This document shows positions 10,378 to 21,346 of a DNA stretch of 64,000 nt, one piece after another. Origin of the DNA: Ligustrum vulgare (taxonomy: Eukaryota > Streptophyta > Magnoliopsida > Lamiales > Oleaceae); contig OY743190.1 of the NCBI GenBank assembly GCA_963555705.1, positions 15,383,491-15,447,490 on the forward strand, written 5' to 3'. A program made the position numbers and the translations under genes. The notes under the pieces were generated by a model, which did not search any database, had not been told where the DNA came from, and saw only the letters and a list, made by a program, of their open reading frames with translations. Each line of letters starts with the position of its first letter. The stretch's first letter is position 1.

Positions 10378-12811
10378 TCCCCTTCCTGTTGAAAAGGATT
10401 CGTCCTCGAATCATCACCTGCATCAAACAGAGAAAGATCAGCAACATTAAAAGAAGCAGACACGTTATACTCACCTGGAAGATCGAGTTTATATGCAGTC
10501 TCATTTATCTTTTCAAGGATCTGAAAAGGTCCATCGCCTCTTGGCTGCAACTTAGACTTTTTTTTGGGTTGGAAATCGCTCCTTTCGCAAGTGCACCCAC
10601 ACCCAATCACCCGGCTCGAACGTCACTTGCCTCCTACCTTTGTTGGCATGAGTCGCATAACGCTCATTTTTCTTTTCAATTTGCCCTTTCACCTTCTCAT
10701 GAAACTCTTTCACAAGCTTAGCTTTTTTTGCCCCGTCCAAACTGCTCCATTCATCTGCAGGTAAAGGAATTAAATCAAGAGGAGTTAGCGGGTTGAAACC
10801 ATAAACAACTTCAAAAGGTGAACATGAAGTAGTAGAATGCACAGATCGATTATAACCAAATTCCACAAATGGCAAACATTCCTCCCAACTTTTTAAATTC
10901 TTATTTATTATAGTGCGCAAAAGTTGGATTAATGTCCTATTAACTACTTCCGTTTGGCCATCAGTTTGCGGGTGACATGTAGTAGAAAATATTAATTTAG
11001 TATCCAAAAGTAGCTTAGGAACGTAACATCCCTATCAGACACAATACTCCTAGGTACCCCATGGAGTCTCACAACCTCCCTAAAGAATAGGCCAGCTATG
11101 TTTGTTGCGTCATCAGTTTTATTACAAGGAATAAAATGCGCCATTTTGCTAAACCTGTCTACCACCACAAAGATCGAGTCTCTACCTTTTTTTGTCCTAG
11201 GCAGACCTAACACAAAATCCATGAATATATCTACCCAATGTTCATTAGGTACGGGCAAAGGTGTATACAAACCTTATGGTAAGACTCTAGACTTAGATTG
11301 CTTACAAGTTATGCACATTTCACAAATATGGTGAACATCCTTTTTCATTTTAGGCCAATAAAAGTGCTCTTGTAAAGTTTCTAATGTCTTAATAACACCA
11401 AAGTGTCCCATTAACCCCCCACCATGAGCCTCACGCACTAGCAATTCACGCATAGAACAATTAGGCACACAAAGTTTACTTTCCCTAAACAAATAGTCAT
11501 CATGCCTATAAAATTTATCAATTGCACCTTTATCACATGAAGCGTAAATGATAGAAAAATCAGGGTCATTAGCATACATACCTCTTATATATTCAAACCT
11601 AAGCAACTTCGCATTTAAAGAGTTTAGAAGTACGTACCTGCGAGAAAGTGCATCTGCTACCACATTCTCCTTACCTTGCTTATAGCGAATGACGTATGGA
11701 AAAGTCTCAATGAATTCCATCCAACGGGCGTGTCTTTTGTTTAGCTTACCTTATCCCTTGAGGTATTTCAGTGACTCGTGGTCAGTGTGTATGACGAATT
11801 CCTTTGGCCACAGATAGTGCTGCCATGTCCTAAGGCACGAACAAGAGCATAAAGCTCCTTGTCGTAGGTAGGATAATTCAAAACTGCCCCACTCAGCTTT
11901 TCACTGAAAAATGCAAGCGGCCTTTTTTCCTGCATAAGAACGGCTCCAATACCTATTCCTGATGCATCACATTCAATCTCAAATGTTTGGTTAAAGTTAG
12001 GTAAAGTCAAAACCGGTGCAGAACATAACCTATCCTTAAGCATTTTAAAAGCATTTTCTTGTGCTACCCCCCAATGGAATCCTACAATTTTCTTGACTAT
12101 TTCTGTGAGTGGTGCTGCAAGTGTGCTAAAGTCTTTAACAAATCTACTATAAAACCCAGCCAACCCGTGGAAGCTCCTAACCTCCGTAATACTTTTGGGA
12201 GTTGGTCATTCTTTAATAGCACGAATTTTCCCTTCATCTACCTCAACACCATTAGCACTAACGACAAAACCAAGAAAAATTACCTTTTCCATGCAAAAAC
12301 TACACTTTTTAAAATTAGCATATAGTTTTTCAGTTTTCAAAACTTCCAAAACAAATCTTAAATGTTCAATGTGATCACCTAAGTTCTTACTATATACCAA
12401 AATGTCATCAAAGTATACCACAACGAATTAACCAATGTAAGCACGCAAGACATGATTCATTAATCTCATAAAAGTGCTAGGTGCATTTGAGAGGCCGAAC
12501 GACATAATCATCCATTCATATAAACCATATTTGGTTTTGAAGGCGGTTTTCCATTCATCACCTTCTTTCATACGAATTTGGTGATAACCACTCTTAAGGT
12601 CTATTTTGCTAAAAATACAAGCACCATAAAGTTCATCAAGCATGTCATCAAGTCTAGGTATGGGATGGCGATACTTTACCGTAATATTGTTGACTGCTCT
12701 ACAATCCACGCACATCCTCCAAGTCCCATCCTTTTTAGGTACCAACAGAACTGGTACTGCACATGGGCTCATGCTTTCCCGAACATAGCCCTTTTTCAAC
12801 AGATCTTCAAC
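10122..12811 (-). pseudogene. CRM pol: RT, RNase H, integrase and C-terminal tail
   Basis: Continues the frame of gag-protease after a TAG at 12812-12814. [32 protein letters not shown], and the catalytic YFDDILVYSKN just after a TAA at 12428-12430; TGA at 12206-12208. RNase [16 protein letters not shown] and [12 protein letters not shown], then a frameshift near 11840 and a TAA near 11752. Integrase: intact HHCC zinc finger (HGGGLMGHF ... CEMCITC) and DDE residues (FMDFVLG, SDRDVTF, DGQTEVVNRT). A short deletion with frameshift after SYFW, near 11000, removes the segment before the third catalytic residue. The C-terminal ORF (10122-10610) has GPITRQRAKRIKQAMQ, similar in character to the CRM tail, and extends through the PPT into the LTR. 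Not functional. Confidence 0.88.
10378..10387 (-). other. Polypurine tract of the CRM element
   Basis: On the minus strand AGGAAGGGGA lies immediately before the 3' LTR, where plus-strand DNA synthesis is primed. It is inside the open reading frame of the pol C-terminus. Confidence 0.8.
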
Positions 12812-15070
12812 CTACTTTTGTAGCTCTTTGGTCTCTTCGGGATTGCTCCTATAAGCTGGCCTGTTTGGAATGACTGCTCCTGGCACAAAGTCAATCTGGT
12901 GTTCAATCCCTCGAATTGGCGGCAGCCCACTAGGAATCTCCTCGGGAAATAAATCTGCAAATTCCTGCAAAAGAGACACAGCTAAACTGGGGAGGGAGTG
13001 GTTAGTTTCATCAAGTACAAGGAGAGATTCCTTATACATGAGTAAAATCACTGGTTTATTTGTAGAAATAACTTTGGTGATATCACTCTGTTTTGCGTAG
13101 AAGCTCATCTTTGTTTTCTCTCTTTTATTTTTACTGGCACTCGTCAGACCCTCTCCTTTTTCTGGGATCGTGGTCCCAACTCTCGGTTTTTCACACAACT
13201 CTCCTTTTTCTGGGATCGTGGTCCCGACCCTCTTCTGTTCACTCAACTCTCCTTTTTCCGGGAACGTGGTCCCGACCCTCTTTCTCTCTTCCTCACTTTT
13301 TAATTTCAATTGGTCTTCATAGACCTGTTGAGGTGATAAAGGCATTAGTTTGATATTTTTCCCATCCTTAGTGAATGTATACCTATTTTTAAAGCCATCA
13401 TGAATAACCTTCCTATCGAGTTGCCATGGCCTTCCCAACAAGATGTGCCCCGCATGCATGGATACCACATCGCAAACCACCCTATCTTCATACTTCCCAA
13501 TCGCCAAATCAACTACCACCTGTTTATTCACCTTAATCTCACCCGATTTATTTAACCATTGTAGCTTATGTGGCCTAAGGTGTTTTAGTATAGGTAGGCA
13601 TAATTTCTCCACTAGAGTAGTGCTAGCAACGTTCGCACAACTACCACAATCTATTATCAAACTACACACCTTGTTATTCACAAAGCACCTAGTATGAAAT
13701 ATATTTTCTCGCTGCTCACCCGACTCTTCCACCTTAACTTGAGTACTAAGGGCTCTCCTAGTGATAAGTGATTTAGCTACTGCATAGTCCCCATCATCAT
13801 TTTCACTAACATCCTCTAGAGCTGGCATATCCTTATACTCATCCTCCACTTCTCCCTCTTTCTCATCATCCGAACTTAATACCCCGTCACGCATAACCAA
13901 TATTCGTTTATTTGGACATTGTGAAGAAATATGTCCTAAGCCGGAACATTTAAAACAACGAATATCTCTAGTCCTAGGAGTTTGAGAATCAAAAGCAATT
14001 TTACCTTTGTTGGGTGGCTCTATTTTTCCATTTGGTGCCTCAAATTTATTTTTCTGCCCAACCCCTTCATTTTTAGAAGTCCCGCTCCATGTAGACTTAC
14101 CAAAAGAATTGGAACTTGTAGAGAATTTGGAAGTTCCCTTCCTTTTTAATTGTCGCTCCACCTTCATGGCCATGTGAAGCATCTCCTCCAAATCGATATA
14201 ATGCTGCAATTCAATAACATTAGCAATATCTCGATTTAAACCATTTAAAAACCTAACCATGGTTGCCTCCGGGTCTTCCTCTATATTTGCCCTAATCATG
14301 GCAACCTCCATCTCCCTATGGTGATCCTCCACACTTTTACTACCTTGGGAAAGGGTTTGTAATTTTTGGTAGAGATCCCTATAGTAATGTCCAGGCACGA
14401 ATCGTTTTCTCATAAGAGCCTTCAACTCATCCCAAGTTTCAATTGGCCTCTCCCCATTTCTCCTTTTACTAGTAACCAATTGATCCCACCATACTATAGC
14501 ATAATCAGTAAATTCTACGACTGCCAATTTGACCTTTTTAGCTTCAGAATAATTATGACAATCGAAAATTAATTCTACCCTCTTTTCCCATTCAAAATAA
14601 ACGTCCGGATTACTCTTACCCTGAAACGAGGGAATGGACATTTTAATGTTACCAACATGTCCATCGACATCATCCCTACGATCACGCCTATATCCCCTAT
14701 CATGTCTTTCTCCCCGATCTCGTCTCCTACCAACACTAGTAATAGATAAATCACCACTGTCCTCATCACTATCAACAACCTCAACACGTTCATTCCTAGC
14801 TCTAAATTGTGGGTTGAAGTTATACCTTAGTGGTCTCCGTAAATTAGGGAAATTGCGCGGTTGTTCCTGACGTGGTTGAACATTTCCCGCACCTCGTGTC
14901 TCCCATGGATTATTAGCCCTTTCCACATTCACTCCGGATTGTGGACCAAATTTTGCTTCCAACTTGGCATCCAACCTCGCCTCCAGTTTTGCAAAACGTT
15001 CCTCCACCATTGCCAGCATTTTGAAATCTTGAAGATCCTTTTCCGTCGACGAAACTTCCTTCTGTGACAT
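12812..15070 (-). CDS. CRM gag-protease polyprotein (752 codons, open)
   Basis: A single open frame starting MSQKEVSSTEKD at 15070 and ending at a TAG. The start is the first ATG after the leader and is followed by a coiled-coil-like segment (EERFAKLEARLDAKLEAKF). An Arg/Asp-rich stretch comes next, then the gag domain (residues about 150-310: MSIPSFQGKSNPDVYFEWEK, WDELKALMRKRFVP). A CCHC zinc knuckle follows (CFKCSGLGHISSQC, about residue 375). The protease has IIDCGSCANVAS at about residue 478; the usual middle residue of D-S/T/G-G is Cys here, and HILLGRPWQLDRK is present. Near residues 605-655 the 16-residue unit RVGTTIPEKGELCEKP is repeated about three times (48-bp DNA repeat at about 13148-13290). 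Translation into pol would stop at the TAG, probably a CAG-to-TAG change. Confidence 0.88.
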   Translation of the reverse strand: MSQKEVSSTEKDLQDFKMLAMVEERFAKLEARLDAKLEAKFGPQSGVNVERANNPWETRGAGNVQPRQEQPRNFPNLRRPLRYNFNPQFRARNERVEVVDSDEDSGDLSITSVGRRRDRGERHDRGYRRDRRDDVDGHVGNIKMSIPSFQGKSNPDVYFEWEKRVELIFDCHNYSEAKKVKLAVVEFTDYAIVWWDQLVTSKRRNGERPIETWDELKALMRKRFVPGHYYRDLYQKLQTLSQGSKSVEDHHREMEVAMIRANIEEDPEATMVRFLNGLNRDIANVIELQHYIDLEEMLHMAMKVERQLKRKGTSKFSTSSNSFGKSTWSGTSKNEGVGQKNKFEAPNGKIEPPNKGKIAFDSQTPRTRDIRCFKCSGLGHISSQCPNKRILVMRDGVLSSDDEKEGEVEDEYKDMPALEDVSENDDGDYAVAKSLITRRALSTQVKVEESGEQRENIFHTRCFVNNKVCSLIIDCGSCANVASTTLVEKLCLPILKHLRPHKLQWLNKSGEIKVNKQVVVDLAIGKYEDRVVCDVVSMHAGHILLGRPWQLDRKVIHDGFKNRYTFTKDGKNIKLMPLSPQQVYEDQLKLKSEEERKRVGTTFPEKGELSEQKRVGTTIPEKGELCEKPRVGTTIPEKGEGLTSASKNKREKTKMSFYAKQSDITKVISTNKPVILLMYKESLLVLDETNHSLPSLAVSLLQEFADLFPEEIPSGLPPIRGIEHQIDFVPGAVIPNRPAYRSNPEETKELQK
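13148..13290 (-). repeat. 48-bp tandem repeat in CRM gag-protease
   Basis: Three imperfect copies of a 48-bp unit beginning tctcctttttctgggatcg on the plus strand. It encodes RVGTT(F/I)PEKGE repeats in a linker between protease and RT. The frame is preserved. Confidence 0.85.
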
Positions 15071-15682
15071 GGTTAGTAATAAAGGAAAAGAGAAAAATTT
15101 AAATAAAGATCCTCACGTGTTTTTATCGCTCGTGTATCACTCAATTTGGCTTTTTCCCTCTATTAATCTCACCACTCTGCCTTTTTCCTCTCTATTCCCT
15201 TTTTCCCACGTTCTCAAAGAACCTACCAAACTAGTCACGGATTTGGTCCTTGTGGAATAAACCCCAAAGTGCAAATAAGGAAAGTTGATGGAAAATATTG
15301 GAATTAGGAAATTTAAGAAAGAAATTATGAAAACAAGAATTCTATTACAAGAAGAAGTTTTATGGAAATAAGAATAAGGAATTTTATGGAAATAAGGATT
15401 TGTTGGAAAGATTTACCCACGATTATTTTCTTGATTTCTTGTTCAAATCAACAACTATCTCTTTTTTTTTTTTTAATTTTCGGAATTTTTTTTTCTCATT
15501 TTTTTTTTAATATCCTATTCAACAAGAATAATCAAGAACAAGAAAACAGAAATTGGCAAATCTTGAATTTTCTGGAGAAATTTCAAGAAACAAGAATTGG
15601 AACGGATTTTTTTTTTTTTTTGAATGATTAATAACTGGAAAGAAAAAGAACTGGAATACTAAATAATTGGATTTAGAGACAG
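15071..15682 (-). other. CRM 5' leader
   Basis: Noncoding region between PBS and gag start, A/T-rich with several runs of 8-17 T. Comparable to the relic at 5190-5884. Confidence 0.7.
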
Positions 15683-15694
15683 GCTCTGATACCA
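15683..15694 (-). other. tRNA-Met primer-binding site of the CRM element
   Basis: On the minus strand TGGTATCAGAGC lies two bases from the 5' LTR end (15697). It is complementary to the 3' end of initiator tRNA-Met, the usual primer of plant chromoviruses. Confidence 0.92.
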
Positions 15695-15696
15695 GA

Positions 15697-16596
15697 TGAT
15701 GTGATCCGATACGGGGATCACCAAGAACACGCAGAATTAAACGCCGGAAAGCTCTAAAATCCAAGATAGTAGACGGTAACAACGCAACCCCGACCTCACG
15801 ACGCAAGAACTATGGGTATATTAAACCCAAAATCCGTTACGATGCGGAGATAAGAACCACAAAGGGGGAACGCCACAAAGGTTGTCAAATCCTTTGATAA
15901 GTTCAATTTGTTCGACGAGAACACGAAGAAAATTAAGGGAATATCTCACCTTCAATATCATTAATCTCAAGAATAAAAGTTGTGTTTTACAATGCTGAAT
16001 AAAGCCATATATATAAGCTTAACAAAATAAAGCAACTAAAAATAAACTAGAATTCAACCTAAACTAAAAAGCCCAAAATTAGGTTTTAATTACGGCGCCA
16101 AGTTACGGCCGTGACTTATACTCTTACGTCCGTAAGCAAGCTACGGATTAAAATTGAAAACATATGTTACGGCCGTGAAAATGCCCTTTACGGCCGTAAT
16201 CAACCTTTTGAACAAAAAAATATAAAATCTGCTAACTCTATTTACGGCCGTGAGGATTTGGTTTATGGCCGTAAATCCCCTTCTGCTTAATTTCGCCTTT
16301 GTAGTGTTACGGCCGTAATTTTAGCTTTACGGCCGTGATTTCAGGCTTTACGGCCGTGAATCAGCTGCTGCCCAATTTCTTGTTCTTCCTTGATCCCAAT
16401 GCATTGCAATAACTTTGGCTCCTCTTCCACATTGTTATGCAACGTAAATGAAGTCTTTGCACTAGAGCACTCGTCCATCCACGCTTGCATGAATCCTTAC
16501 ATTGCCTGCTTGATTCTTTTGGCTCTTTGTCTCGTTATTGGTCCTACGGGCACGTGCAACGGGTCAACGCTCGTTGAGCCACTCCGGAACTCATCA
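15697..16596 (-). repeat. 5' LTR of the CRM element (900 bp)
   Basis: Same ends and length as 9478-10377, with a few substitutions. As the upstream LTR it would supply the promoter. TSD actat follows at 16597-16601. Confidence 0.95.
16008..16015 (-). promoter_or_regulatory. Putative TATA box of the CRM 5' LTR
   Basis: TATATATA on the minus strand in the middle of the LTR, conserved in the partner LTR (9789-9796). Position and consensus suit an LTR promoter; the transcription start is not determined. Confidence 0.5.
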
Positions 16597-16601
16597 ACTA
16601 T

Positions 16602-17684
16602 TGTATAAAAATAAATGATTTATTTATGGAATCAAAAGTTTGAATGAATATTATGTGTTGGAATAAATAGAAACATGGTTAGGGGCTGTCGAAGCTTATG
16701 TAAACATTTGTACGTCCTACCATAGCTGCTTCTGGGACGTGTATGGGCCGGTCGTTGGATCAAGGTTTTACTGTCGACTACTGAAATTTAAGTTGATTTT
16801 ATAATGGCTCAAAAACTTCATAACTAAAAGTAAGATGATTACTAGTCTGTGAAAGAGAAGAAACTGGGTAGCGTCATTAGTTTCTGTAGAAGTAGAATCT
16901 TTTTAGTAGGAAAATCAATTTTCCTACTTAATTTGTATGTTGTCCCTAACTGACCATTCCATCTGGAATACAAGAGATTTAATTTTCAATTTGGATGCTA
17001 ATTAAGTTTTGTCCAGGATCTAAGTTTCTGTAGAAGTTATGAAGATAGAATTTGGTCCAAACAACGACTTTTTTTTTTTTTTTTTTTGGGTTAATAAAGT
17101 ATCTATTGTTATAATTTAGTCATTTTTTTATGATTAGGATTAGTTCTTTCAATTTTCTAAGAGACTTTATGGAATAATTACATTTATGTGAAATTTCTGA
17201 TTTTTGCCTAAAATGCATGTGAAATTATCAAAGCATCATATGAAATCTAAAATAATGTAAAATCTTCGGTGTCAAAGGACACAAATAAAAATTATTTAAT
17301 GGATAATATCTTGCTAAATCTCAAGATTTTTTTACTACAAAACATTCAAAATAAAGTATAAAAAAGATAAATAGGTGAACTACCATAATTCTAGGAAATA
17401 CACCACATCTATTAAAGCACTGATACAATAGCATTTTGTTAACAACTCTAAGTTTATGTGAGTTGACATGTTAAGCCAACTACAACAATCAACCCACTTT
17501 AGATATGGAAGCCATAAAAAAGCAATATGTAGAGGCCATGCGGACTTTTCATTTGCAACAGGAATCACTTGAGAGTGAGAGATGTATGAGACCCATAAGA
17601 CCTTGTAGTAGCATACCTATGATTACTTTTAACTCTTATAAAAAAAAAAAAAAAAAAAAAAAAAATATTGAACCCTATCCTACA
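16602..17684. other. Unannotated A/T-rich spacer
   Basis: No gene recognised. It contains a T run at about 17069-17087 and a 25-base A run at 17640-17665, each a potential relic of a retroposon tail, but no element body was recognised. Confidence 0.5.
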
Positions 17685-17880
17685 AGATTTTACTACAAGG
17701 GTAGTTTCTCCACCTAAACTCACTGTGTTTATGCTTAAACTTTTAAAGGTATCTAGTTTCAGAAATTTGATGGAATAATTTCATTTAATTTTTGACCAAA
17801 AAGCTAGAAGATTTTACTAAAACTTAAGGGTGGTTTTTCCACTTAAACTCACTGTGTTTATGCTTAACTTTTTAAGGTGT
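17685..17880. repeat. Imperfect direct duplication next to the LRR pseudogene
   Basis: About 70 bp beginning gattttacta and containing actcactgtgtttatgctta occurs at about 17685-17755 and again at about 17810-17880. The copies differ by substitutions and small indels. The second copy abuts the truncated end of the LRR pseudogene. Confidence 0.7.
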
Positions 17881-17884
17881 CAAG

Positions 17885-18660
17885 CTTCTCTGGAACATGC
17901 CCTGTTAGAGTATTTCACATGAGATCAGCAACTGCAGATTCTTCAGTTCAGCAATTTTATACAGAATTTCGCCTGATATTTGATTGAAAGATAAATCCAA
18001 ATAGATTACAGATCTTATTTTTCCAATTTCAGGAGGAATATTTCCATAGAATTTGTCCACTCAATGTACCAATAACTAAATCCGGATACTGAAGGTTAGT
18101 AAGATTACCACTCTCTCCTGGAATTGAGCCTCAAACTGATTGTATCCCAAAATCATCGTCTCTAATGAGGAGCTTTCCCCTAAGATTATTACTAGAAAGG
18201 CCTAAAATCGTAACTTCTTTGAATTTTTTTACCATGATGGAATCAAACCTCCCTTTGAAATCCAGGCTTTCAAGTAAGATCGAGTTCCCAACGTCCTCCG
18301 GGAGCAAGCCCTCAAAATTATTTCTCGATGCATTGATGCTTATCAACCTTGGAATCATCCCAAGGCCTTTTGGAAATTTTCCCACAAAATTGTTCAAACT
18401 TGCATCAATGCTCTTCACAACAGATGTTAAGAATGGACAGGCTCCTTAAATCTTGAATGCTGTCTGAAACAATGCCTCTGAGAACTATGTTGGATAAATC
18501 TAGCTTCACAACTAAGCCCTTCGAGTTGCAAGAAATCTTGGTCCAGTTATAATGCTCGTCAGTCAAGTTTTTCGAGTCCTTGAGGTGATCAAAGGATCAA
18601 TCAAGCTAGATTTTATTGATAACAATGCTGATAACTCAACATTTGGAAGAGATGAATCTC
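17885..18660 (-). pseudogene. LRR receptor-like kinase fragment, MIK/PXL type (LRR XI-like)
   Basis: Reading leftward on the minus strand: an N-terminal cap segment (VELSALLSIKSSLIDPL, about 18595-18645), then a frameshift, then HYNWTKISCNSKGLVVKLDL near 18505-18555. Leucine-rich repeats follow: LKSIDASLNNFVGKFPKGLG-type, NFEGLLPEDVGNSILLESLD, ILGLSSNNLRGKL, GNLTNLQYPDLVIGTLSG, LDLSFNQISGEILYKIAEL and LTGHVPEKL. Order and wording match the ectodomain of the plant MDIS1-interacting/PXL receptor kinase group, which perceives extracellular peptides at the plasma membrane. That assignment is from memory of the family. Multiple frameshifts and stops occur, spacing between repeats is shortened, and no transmembrane or kinase part is present. 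It is the main host-gene remnant outside the transposons. Confidence 0.85.
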
Positions 18661-20657
18661 CACTGGCAAAAACTACATTGGGCCCTTCGCAGCCCAATCT
18701 CGTGAGCTCCCACTTCCATACTCGGCTCCAGCCAAGACAATAGTGTCCACTCCGACAGATTTATATCTCCGATAGTTGCATGTTGGTTAAAAGTATTAGG
18801 ATTAAGGTACAGAAACTATACTAATGGAAAAAAAAAAAATACTTCAAAGAAGCTGACTTTGACCAAGAAATATAAAATCAAACAAACCCAGATGAGCAAG
18901 GGAAGAAAGGCACAGAAACTATATATGACAACCCAGAAAATTACACATTCAATTATCCATGCTAGTATTTTTTGCAGGACCAAACAAAATTAAATTAAGA
19001 TCACCTTGAAATTCCCATAATAATCCAGTATTTCGATACATATTCTTCAGATTAACAAAGCCCACAATACAAACCTGGATCATGAGAACGTTGAAGTACC
19101 GGACGCTACATAGTGAGAGACCCATGGCTGTGTAACAGATTTGATTTTTAGAGTGACCTTGAGAACTGAATAAAACACAATTCGTGTTGCTACTCCACGT
19201 GGAGGGAGAAGAGAGAGATTTTAGGGAGTGGGGAGTGGGATTTATTGTAAAGATAAATGGATCCGAAAATGGAGCATGACACGTCTAAATATAACTGTCC
19301 ACTAAAGAACTCTAAAAAATAATGAAAATTGCCAAAAAAATTCGAAAATCTATTTTTAAAATCAGAATCAGTTTAAAATTGTTTCTATTGAAATTAAAGA
19401 TTCCCAAAATCTCGGTTGTTTTTATTAGAATATATAGAATATAGATACAGATAGATATAGATTCTATATTAAAAAAAAAAAAATGTACAAGATGGAGGGC
19501 TGCACCTCACCGTTGACGTCAGTGCCTTGCGTCAGGCAATGCCAAGCGCTGCCTGTTGCAATGCCCTCTTGGCGCTGCAATGGTAGTGCATGGTGCTGCC
19601 TGTTGAGCCCATGAACACTACGCTGGCAGCACTATTTCATTCGAGCCCAATTTTTGTGTCCCGGCCTATGTGTAATTTGAGTCAAATCCATTTGGTCCAT
19701 TATGATGATACGGGGGGGGGGGGGGGGGGGGGGGAATATGTGGACATATTGGATTACATAATCACATAGGCTTGGCTCAGTAAATGCATTGGAGACTTGA
19801 TGGGCCTTTTTGCTGATCATGTATTAGATGTAGTGAGAGTCCAACATGACCAAGTGATAAAGATGAATGAAAATAAATTATTTAAGTTGTGATTTAATTT
19901 TTTATCGTTGAGTCTAGCAGAAAATAATTGATTGTATGCTTTAATTTATTTATCACTTTATGATGCTATATTTGAATGAATATCATACATTATTCATATA
20001 GATTTGAATTACTAACATCGTCCTAGGATTCTAAATGTTTTATGCATTCACGAGGTATTCCATTTTATCAAATATGTTTTGATTAGGAAAAAGGAAGCCT
20101 TAAATAATTAATGCATTTTTAATATGATTAAATAATGGTTGATAATTATTTTAAAAGTCAAAACCCATTTTTCAAAAAAAATATTAAGTAAGAGCGGGTT
20201 TGTAAACTTCAGTCTCCTCATGTCGATACATCTAAAAAAAATACCTTGCCTCGAGTCGACTTCATTTTTCGACCTCCCTAAAGGAAGGTGTGGGTACTTT
20301 GATTTTTGGAAAGTATTCCTATTTGGAGGATTTGCACAAATATTGATTAAAATATTCGATCATCCTAAAGATGACAATATTTTTGAATCAAGATATATTT
20401 GTTGATCTGGATTGAGGTTATATACTTAAGATCACCTTACAAGTAAAGCTCCTAAAGAGGATCTTCCTTTTAAGGTTGATGATCAAAAGAAACATTGCGA
20501 ATTCTTATATTAAGGTTATTGGTACCTACGTAACAATAAAAGTAAGTGAAATTAATCTTTTAAAATAGGTACTACTTATGCATTCATGCATCATACACTA
20601 AATCATAGTTACAGCTTATATTTAATGTTGCTTATTTATTTATTTTCACTCACAAAA
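18661..20657. other. Spacer upstream of copia gag; homopolymer G23
   Basis: No intact gene. 19712-19734 is 23 consecutive G. 19495-19640 has GC-richer sequence with repeated words like gctgcctgttg. 19125-19240 on the minus strand has an ATG (MGLSLCSVRYFN) followed after a few codons by ccaggtttgt, a possible splice donor. The leftmost LTR of the copia element should lie in the right part of this block, but I found no clear LTR end or PBS. Confidence 0.45.
19712..19734. repeat. Poly-G tract (G23)
   Basis: Uninterrupted run of 23 G. The length may be inaccurate because such runs are error-prone in sequencing. Confidence 0.9.
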
Positions 20658-21346
20658 ATGTCACTCAATCTGTTACCATCAATAGTGAAAGAAAATATGC
20701 TAATCGGAGATAACTATCATGATTAGAAACATAACTTAATGACCGTCTTAATACTGATAACAATGAATTTGTTCTCGATGTGGAATGTCCTGAACAATTT
20801 CCTATTAACACCCTTAAATCCCAAAAGGATGGTTATGATAAGTTGATAAAAGTCGATAAGTTGGCATGCTGCTACATTAAGGCATCTATGAATAATGTAC
20901 TGCAATAGAAACATGACCAATTTGGCTCCGCTTATGATAGAACAGAAAGCCTTCCAATGATATTTGGAAATAAAGGGAGACAAGATCATTTTGAAGTGTT
21001 CTGTACCCTTTAGAATATATGCATGTAATCAGGGATGCCAGTTAAGCAACACATGATGACCACAATTACACTATTTAACCAGGAAGAAGTCCTTAGGGGT
21101 ATAAAGTGACAAAGAAACTCAACAAGACATGATGCTTAATTCTGTGACTGATCTATTCTCACAGTTCAAGATAGATTATCATATGCTCAAACTTGACTTG
21201 TCATTGAGTAAGTTAATGAATCAGCTTTATCGCATGGAATTAGCTCTGAAATATAAAGGTGGTCAAGCAATGATTGCTGCACGTGGTGTCTCTAAACCTA
21301 AATTGAAAAATAAGGGCAAGAAGAGAAAGTGCTCCACCAACACAGG
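20658..21346 (+). pseudogene. Copia gag (first segment of a split copia element)
   Basis: From the ATG at 20658 (MSLNLLPSIVKENMLIGDNY) the sequence resembles the UBN2-type gag of plant copia elements: NYHD*KHNLMTV, DKLACCYIKASMNNVLQ, LPMIFGNKGRQDHFEV, DLFSQFKIDYHMLKLDLSLS and a Lys-rich stretch before the zinc knuckle. Frameshifts and stops are frequent, including TAG where Trp is expected. The frame is cut at 21346 by the Tat element. The zinc knuckle and protease resume at 47320, and integrase and RT at 62167. It is the oldest layer in this part of the window. Confidence 0.85.

Larger units (their letters stand above)
9478..16596 (-). mobile_element. Complete CRM-clade (centromeric type) Ty3/gypsy element, 7.1 kb
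   Basis: A structurally complete element on the minus strand: 900-bp LTRs at both ends, TSD actat at 9473-9477 and 16597-16601, PBS at 15683-15694 and PPT at 10378-10387. The LTR termini are TGATG...CATCA, reported as characteristic of plant CRM (centromeric retrotransposon) chromoviruses. The last coding ORF crosses the PPT into the 3' LTR, another known CRM trait. The gag-protease frame is open over 752 codons, while pol is broken by stops, frameshifts and a small deletion in integrase. The element was non-autonomous at the time of sampling, but the LTRs differ only at scattered bases, so it inserted fairly recently. Confidence 0.9.

Noticed and set aside
13093..13353. Plus-strand ORFs across the CRM gag-protease region
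   Set aside because: They are antisense shadows of a 752-codon frame with clear gag and protease motifs.
19712..19734. G23 as a G-quadruplex regulatory element
   Set aside because: An isolated homopolymer in a degenerate spacer; more likely slippage or sequencing/assembly error. The same holds for G16 at 22015-22030.
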